A program made the position numbers and the translations under genes. Of a stretch of 64,000 nt of DNA, positions 60,833-64,000 are shown in pieces. The notes below the pieces were generated by a model, which saw only the letters and a program-made list of their open reading frames with translations, had not been told where the DNA came from and did not search any database. The stretch's first letter is position 1. Every line of letters begins with the position of its first letter. The DNA is from Treponema sp. (lineage in GTDB: Bacteria > Spirochaetota > Spirochaetia > Treponematales > Breznakiellaceae), in contig WRMC01000004.1 in the NCBI GenBank assembly GCA_009777335.1, positions 84,874 to 148,873 of the forward strand, given 5' to 3'.

Positions 60833-61102
60833 ATGCCAATGGACATGAGGTACAGCCAAGGATACAAAGACGCTCTATTCGATGTGATGCAGTGGTTTGA
60901 GGGAGCCTCCCAAGATACGCTGGTGTTCCCCAAAAAGACAGCCCGGATGCTCATGGTGATATTGCGGAGGATCTATCAAGACCGAAACCTGTTCGCCGTG
61001 CAAAAGCTCGATTACGAATTCACCTACACGGTTTTTGAAAAAGAGGAAATCAAGGGAGGGGAGAAAAAAGAAAAAAATCAAAAAAAAAGAATAAAAAAAT
61101 AA
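60833..61102 (+). CDS. Small phage-type hypothetical protein
   Basis: An 89-residue protein with GGAGG 8 bp before its ATG. The N-terminal ~65 residues look helical and globular (YSQGYKDALFDVMQWFEG, TARMLMVILRRIYQD); the last ~20 are almost all Lys/Glu/Asn (KEKNQKKRIKK). I recognise no family. It is the first gene after the leader and terminator, and is followed by a new promoter, so it may be a single-gene unit. Confidence 0.7.
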   Translation: MPMDMRYSQGYKDALFDVMQWFEGASQDTLVFPKKTARMLMVILRRIYQDRNLFAVQKLDYEFTYTVFEKEEIKGGEKKEKNQKKRIKK

Positions 61103-61109
61103 ACTTTTT

Positions 61110-61194
61110 TTATAAAAAAGACTTGACAAACTATAACGGGTACGATATAATAAAACATATAGGAAATTGAAAATCCTATAAAAAAACATGAAGG
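61110..61194 (+). repeat. 85-bp promoter module, copy 1
   Basis: This segment is identical, base for base, to 63916-64000. It contains TTGACA (61123-61128), 17 bp, TATAAT (61146-61151), and a 7-bp inverted repeat TATAGGA/TCCTATA (61158-61164, 61174-61180) at the expected transcript start. It drives the small-gene operon starting at 61205. Confidence 0.95.
61123..61151 (+). promoter_or_regulatory. Perfect consensus promoter of the small-gene operon
   Basis: TTGACA-N17-TATAAT, with the inverted repeat TATAGGA-N9-TCCTATA beginning 7 bp after the -10. It shares the wider pattern cttgacaa...gatataataaa with the promoter at 60646, including a palindrome at the same place, but the palindrome sequence differs, suggesting separate regulators or RNA start hairpins. 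Confidence 0.85.
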
Positions 61195-61204
61195 AAGGAA
61201 GAAC

Positions 61205-61423
61205 ATGGAGAAAGCAATTACGATTAACGGAACCGAGTTTTCTTACACCCTAACCAAGAAAAAGTATTCTACGCACATAGCATACGAAAACAATGGAGTA
61301 AGTGGAGAATCACTCCTTCGCCGAGGTGCGGATGATTTTGATGCTTACAAACTCTTTCGGGGAATCCTGGGGATATATACAACCAGTGATTTTAACAACC
61401 TAGGAAAAAGAGGAAGAATATGA
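61205..61423 (+). CDS. Small phage-type hypothetical protein
   Basis: A 72-residue basic protein (MEKAITINGTEFSY) behind AAGGAAGGAAG. It looks beta-strand rich at first (ITINGTEFSYTLTKKKYSTHIAYENN), then helical (DAYKLFRGILGIY). No family is recognised. It overlaps the next gene by ATGA, so it is part of a coupled operon. Confidence 0.65.
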   Translation: MEKAITINGTEFSYTLTKKKYSTHIAYENNGVSGESLLRRGADDFDAYKLFRGILGIYTTSDFNNLGKRGRI

Positions 61424-61851
61424 GCAACCACATACCATTTGAAGTTCAACCGAAAGCAGGGGATAAAGCAAGGATGTATTCATGGGATACCGGGGATGTT
61501 ACAGAAATTGGAACCGTGATCGTGAGAGGTGATCAATCCATTGAAGGCCACACCGGGCTATTACTTCCTGATGGGGAAGCAATATGGGAAGGCGACAGGC
61601 AAGGCTTAGTTGAAGCAGAACTCATTAACTGGTTAGACGAAGAGTGGGACCAGGATTATGAAGAGATGGTCAAGTACCTGCCAGCAAAAGGTGAAGAAGT
61701 AATATGCAATATCTTTGGGACCCTCCAAGTGGGAACCGTTGAAGAAATAAAAGCAGACAAAATAACCGTCAGCCTGGAGAACGGAATCAAGACGGATGTT
61801 GAACATTACATGAAGCGGAAATACCAGCTAGAAAGGGAGGCCGTTGAGTGA
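61420..61851 (+). CDS. Hypothetical acidic phage-type protein
   Basis: A 143-residue acidic protein. Two SH3-like stretches are suggested by KAGDKARMYSW, GTVIVRG, GEEVICNIFGTLQVGTVEEIKADKITVSLENG, joined by an acidic, Trp-containing helix (LINWLDEEWDQDYEEMVKYL). I recognise no family; acidic small early proteins are often DNA mimics or inhibitors, but nothing here proves that. It is coupled to both neighbours by 4-bp overlaps. Confidence 0.65.
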   Translation: MSNHIPFEVQPKAGDKARMYSWDTGDVTEIGTVIVRGDQSIEGHTGLLLPDGEAIWEGDRQGLVEAELINWLDEEWDQDYEEMVKYLPAKGEEVICNIFGTLQVGTVEEIKADKITVSLENGIKTDVEHYMKRKYQLEREAVE

Positions 61852-62063
61852 TCACTAAAGAATGGCTTAAAGACCAAATTGAACGCCTTACAATCCTTGA
61901 AATAGATGCAGAACAGCAATTGAAAGAAGCAGAGCGTGAATCAATGTGTGCCAAGGTAAATTTACGGGTTGCTGGAGCTAGAGTAAAGGAATTGGAATGC
62001 GTGAAGCAGGAATTGACGTGGCAGTTGGAACGTATGTCTAAGGAGGGTTCGACTGAAGCATGA
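61848..62063 (+). CDS. Small coiled-coil protein
   Basis: A 71-residue protein starting at GTG with a strong AAAGGGAGG site. Most of it is one continuous helix with heptads (LKDQIERLTILEIDAEQQLKEAERES, VKELECVKQELTWQLERM), so it is probably an oligomeric coiled coil. Function unknown. It overlaps the following short ORF by ATGA. Confidence 0.65.
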   Translation: MITKEWLKDQIERLTILEIDAEQQLKEAERESMCAKVNLRVAGARVKELECVKQELTWQLERMSKEGSTEA

Positions 62064-62206
62064 AATCAGAGTATTGCGAGATTAGCCTTAATGAAAGGGT
62101 GGGTGTCGTCCCAAATGAAGATTGTCAGGTCTTCCGAACGTACTCAGCGGTACGGATCTCGCTACCTACACAAAAAAGATGCAAGCCTGTGAGTAGGACG
62201 CTATGA
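62060..62206 (+). CDS. Short Cys-containing ORF in the early operon
   Basis: A 48-codon frame not in the supplied ORF list: MKSEYCEISLNERVGVVPNE at the start, QKRCKPVSRTL at the end. It begins in an ATGA overlap with the coiled-coil gene, the same coupling used throughout this operon, and AAGGAGG lies ~18 bp upstream. Three Cys residues could bind metal. No family is recognised, so coding is likely but unproven. Confidence 0.5.
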   Translation: MKSEYCEISLNERVGVVPNEDCQVFRTYSAVRISLPTQKRCKPVSRTL

Positions 62207-62298
62207 GAGCAGGGCACTGAGTTGTCGCACTGGTGCAGGGGATGTTGAGCCCCTCAAGTGGCATTGTAGGTATCAATTGGTTGGAAAGAGAGGGGAGT

Positions 62299-62565
62299 AT
62301 GAGTAGTCAAGTGACTGGAAGTGAACTAGGAATTGGTAACATTCGTGGTCATCTCGTCAGCGTTAAAGATGTCGCAGAGCTGTTGAATATCAGCAAGCGA
62401 CTGGTTTACAGGAGGTTGAAAGAGAACAAGTTCCCCATCCCTATCTACGTTATAGGCCCCCGGAACAGGGGCGTTGATTCTGCGGATCTTGATGAATGGC
62501 TGGGGAAAGTCAGCGGTAAAGAGAATGTGGAGAAACCACGAAAGACAGTTCGGCGTAAAAAGTAG
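62299..62565 (+). CDS. MerR/excisionase-like helix-turn-helix protein
   Basis: ATG 62299 with AGGGGAG before it is the best start (the frame opens at 62233), giving 88 residues. The centre is an HTH_17-type winged helix: LVSVKDVAELLNISKRLVYRRLKENKFPIPIYVIG, then SADLDEWLG (core VAELLNISKRLVYRRL). This fold is used by excisionases and small phage regulators. The C-terminus is very basic (RKTVRRKK). It may be the element's Xis or a DNA-binding regulator. Confidence 0.78.
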   Translation: MSSQVTGSELGIGNIRGHLVSVKDVAELLNISKRLVYRRLKENKFPIPIYVIGPRNRGVDSADLDEWLGKVSGKENVEKPRKTVRRKK

Positions 62566-62588
62566 ATGGAATTGGCTGGGAGGACATA

Positions 62589-63005
62589 TTGAGGACAGTG
62601 TTAGATATCTTTGTAGAAGGAATCCCGAAAGCCCAGCCAAGACATCGCACTACGAAAACGGGTCATATCTATACCCCTAACACCGCCAAAGAGTGGAAGG
62701 ATGCTATAGCAATGACAATCTATGAACAGGGGTATGGGTCCCTTGTATTGGATGAACCAGTGAAGTTGTTTGCGTGTTTCTATTTTCCTATGCCAAAAAA
62801 GTATGGGAAAAGGTTTAAGGAAGGGTTACCCCATATCGTGAAGCCTGATAGTGACAATTTGTTAAAGGCCGTAATGGATTGCATGACCCAGGCTCGGGTA
62901 TGGCGTGACGATTCAATTGTTTTTGATTCGAGGGCTACCAAGTGGTACACCCATGGTGCAACTGGGGCAAGGATTAAAGCCGAAGTGTGGGAGGGAAGTG
63001 GATGA
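62589..63005 (+). CDS. rusA: RusA-family Holliday junction resolvase
   Basis: A 138-residue RusA starting at TTG behind GGGAGG. It has VEGIPKAQPRHR at the N-terminus and the catalytic block HIVKPDSDNLLKAVMDCMTQARVWRDDSIV, containing the conserved acidic residues (KPDxDNLxKxxxD and DD). RusA cuts four-way junctions made during phage replication and recombination, so this element replicates its DNA. It overlaps the next small gene by ATGA. Confidence 0.94.
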   Translation: MRTVLDIFVEGIPKAQPRHRTTKTGHIYTPNTAKEWKDAIAMTIYEQGYGSLVLDEPVKLFACFYFPMPKKYGKRFKEGLPHIVKPDSDNLLKAVMDCMTQARVWRDDSIVFDSRATKWYTHGATGARIKAEVWEGSG

Positions 63006-63112
63006 AGTATCTTGTCGGCGGTTTAATTATCGCCGGAATTATTTGGCTGGTATGTGTCTGGCTTTTTAACAATGTTAAGCGGTGGAGATTCATGAAGCGT
63101 AAAAAAAAGTGA
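63002..63112 (+). CDS. Tiny single-pass membrane protein
   Basis: A 36-residue ORF (not in the ORF list): one hydrophobic helix (YLVGGLIIAGIIWLVCVWLF) followed by a basic tail (KRWRFMKRKKK). The ATGA overlap with rusA and positive-inside tail support translation. Small holin-like, exclusion or membrane-stress peptides look like this; the function is unknown. Confidence 0.5.
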   Translation: MKYLVGGLIIAGIIWLVCVWLFNNVKRWRFMKRKKK

Positions 63113-63114
63113 TG

Positions 63115-63592
63115 GGTGTTAAACGGTGACTTACTAACACTTAAAAATAGTAACGGCACCGTGACAGCCTGGAGAGACAGGCAACTTGGAACGGGCCTAG
63201 TAGGTAGGACAGTGGGCTTATCTTCCTTTCCCCGCTGGGCAGGTCATGCTGTCCCGTTCCCCGACCCGTGCAGGGATAGGCTCTGGATGGGTTAGGTACC
63301 ATGGTCCCCTCCCAATCAAATCAGGGCCATGGTGCTTAGGTTCAAATTACTAGAAGTCGAAAGCAACGCCAAGGGATGTGAATGTATTCCTTTGGGGTTA
63401 TCCGTTGACTGATGCACGAATTCCAGGTTAGGCATCAGCCCAGGTTGCAACAGGTCGCAAGTTATTGCAATTAAGTTGCAACCCAGGTGCGGAACTGGTG
63501 CGAGTAGGTGCAGACAAATGGTTTAGGCGGTTTGCCCGTTGGGTCTTCCGCCTCGCAGGTTCAATTCCTGCGGGTCTGCATATCTTTTTTTA
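63115..63592 (+). ncRNA. Large structured non-coding RNA candidate with tRNA-like 3' end
   Basis: About 480 bp without an ORF but with a dense row of stems: ACGGTG/CACCGT (63123, 63157); GCCTG-GAGAGA-CAGGC (63167-63182); GGAACGGG/CCCGTTCC (63188, 63253); ACCATGG..CCC/GGG-CCATGGT (63298, 63324); CTGATGC/GCATCAG (63409, 63432); GGTTGCAAC/GTTGCAACC (63443, 63475). It ends in a tRNA-like domain (63509-63580) and a T-tract (63585-63591). Phage-borne ROOL and GOLLD RNAs are similarly large and tRNA-associated, but I could not match either by sequence. Confidence 0.6.
63509..63580 (+). other. tRNA-like domain without a normal anticodon arm
   Basis: TGCAGAC/GTCTGCA could form an acceptor stem, and GCAGG-TTCAATT-CCTGC is a canonical T-arm with the TTCAA loop. 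Between them AGGCGG/CCGCCT closes a 17-nt loop with an inner CCC/GGG; no 5-bp anticodon stem with a 7-nt loop can be drawn, and two bases intervene between T-arm and acceptor. It is either a degenerate tRNA or a tRNA mimic that closes the upstream RNA. Confidence 0.45.
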
Positions 63593-63605
63593 GTGGAGGG
63601 ATGTT

Positions 63606-63887
63606 ATGGAATCATCTATTTTCGGAGCAGTAAGAAAGACCTTTGATATGTACCCCATGAATCATGAGTTTAGTTTGTGGGACTTAAAAGGCAATGTGTT
63701 CCGGCTTTACCCCAAGTCGAAGCATACCCATGGCGATACGATATGTCGCCGATTGCGGGAGGCCCGGCATGGTGATGGGTATGAGATTGTCTGCATCAAG
63801 AGACCGATTGGCAGATATAAAAAAATCAAGGTTGCCAAATTAGCAGACCACGAAAAAAAGTTAGATTCGAAAAGAAAAAACCAGTAA
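63606..63887 (+). CDS. Small phage-type hypothetical protein, possibly winged-helix
   Basis: A 93-residue basic protein behind GGAGGG. The centre (FSLWDLKGNVFRLYP, THGDTICRRLREARHGDGYEIVCI) has the helix-helix-wing spacing of small winged-helix proteins that bind DNA, followed by a Lys-rich tail (KKLDSKRKNQ). The family is not recognised. It is followed at once by the second copy of the 85-bp promoter module. Confidence 0.65.
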   Translation: MESSIFGAVRKTFDMYPMNHEFSLWDLKGNVFRLYPKSKHTHGDTICRRLREARHGDGYEIVCIKRPIGRYKKIKVAKLADHEKKLDSKRKNQ

Positions 63888-63915
63888 AAAAACTTTACAA
63901 AAAAATTAAAAAAAA

Positions 63916-64000
63916 TTATAAAAAAGACTTGACAAACTATAACGGGTACGATATAATAAAACATATAGGAAATTGAAAATCCTATAAAAAAACATGAAGG
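63916..64000 (+). repeat. 85-bp promoter module, copy 2 (runs off the window)
   Basis: Identical to 61110-61194 over every base up to the window edge. It carries the same TTGACA-N17-TATAAT promoter and the TATAGGA/TCCTATA inverted repeat, so another transcript, probably a second small-gene operon, starts here and continues outside the window. Confidence 0.95.

Overview
The window reads as a chromosome segment of a treponeme-like spirochete that ends inside an integrated phage-type element. The evidence for the host is two tandem FlaA flagellar sheath proteins, a treponemal order of division and motility genes (mraZ-rsmH-ftsL-murF-mraY-ftsW-ftsQ-ftsA-ftsZ, then xer-dprA-topA-xer-hslVU-flgBC-fliEFGHIJ), infC-rpmI-rplT next to zapA/zapB-like genes, and many lipoproteins with spirochete-style lipoboxes. 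The host DNA is visibly GC-rich. From about 57.3 kb onward it turns AT-rich, which marks the mobile element. I cannot name the species; a free-living or gut Treponema relative is my best inference.

Layout. 0.1-5.6 kb: two lipoproteins on the minus strand, then a plus-strand run with a DUF4105-type membrane protein, a secreted protein, a small acidic protein and a parvulin PPIase. 5.6-9.1 kb: a minus-strand housekeeping block infC-rpmI-rplT, a ZapB-like coiled coil, and an unusual in-frame ZapA-mannose-6-phosphate isomerase fusion. 9.2-19.1 kb: a membrane protein, class II aldolase, and a sugar/sugar-acid catabolic island (two SDRs plus beta-mannosidase, diverging from an RraA-like protein plus an enolase-superfamily dehydratase, then a FadR-type regulator and a D-2-hydroxyacid dehydrogenase). 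The two divergent control regions of the island share a nearly identical operator-like palindrome. 19.2-22.9 kb: a secreted protein, two FlaA proteins behind a perfect sigma70-type promoter, and two small uncharacterised proteins.

23.0-45.9 kb: an almost uninterrupted plus-strand run of cell-wall, division, topology, protease and flagellar export/motor genes. Control signals visible here are an MraZ-box array over the mraZ start and a sigma28-type promoter before flgB. 45.9-57.1 kb: mixed genes (flavodoxin-domain protein, Gfo/Idh dehydrogenase, Psd-PssA phospholipid pair, OmpA-like lipoprotein, MalT-like LuxR regulator, TetR regulator with an operator-like palindrome, and an NAD salvage operon PncA-PncB plus a nucleoside kinase).

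57.2-64.0 kb: tRNA-Ile2(CAU) is followed at once by a tyrosine integrase, a repeat-rich intergenic region that looks like an iteron/AT-rich origin or integrase arm cluster, a minus-strand lysogeny-type unit (XRE repressor plus a PD-(D/E)XK nuclease-like protein), and a plus-strand early-type operon of small genes including a MerR/excisionase-like HTH protein and a RusA resolvase. Three things in this element are the most unusual in the window: a promoter-leader-terminator element whose two hairpins can pair through their loops, an 85-bp exact duplication of a promoter/operator module, and a ~480-nt gene-free stretch packed with perfect hairpins that ends in a tRNA-like 3' domain and a T-tract. 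The element runs off the right edge of the window.
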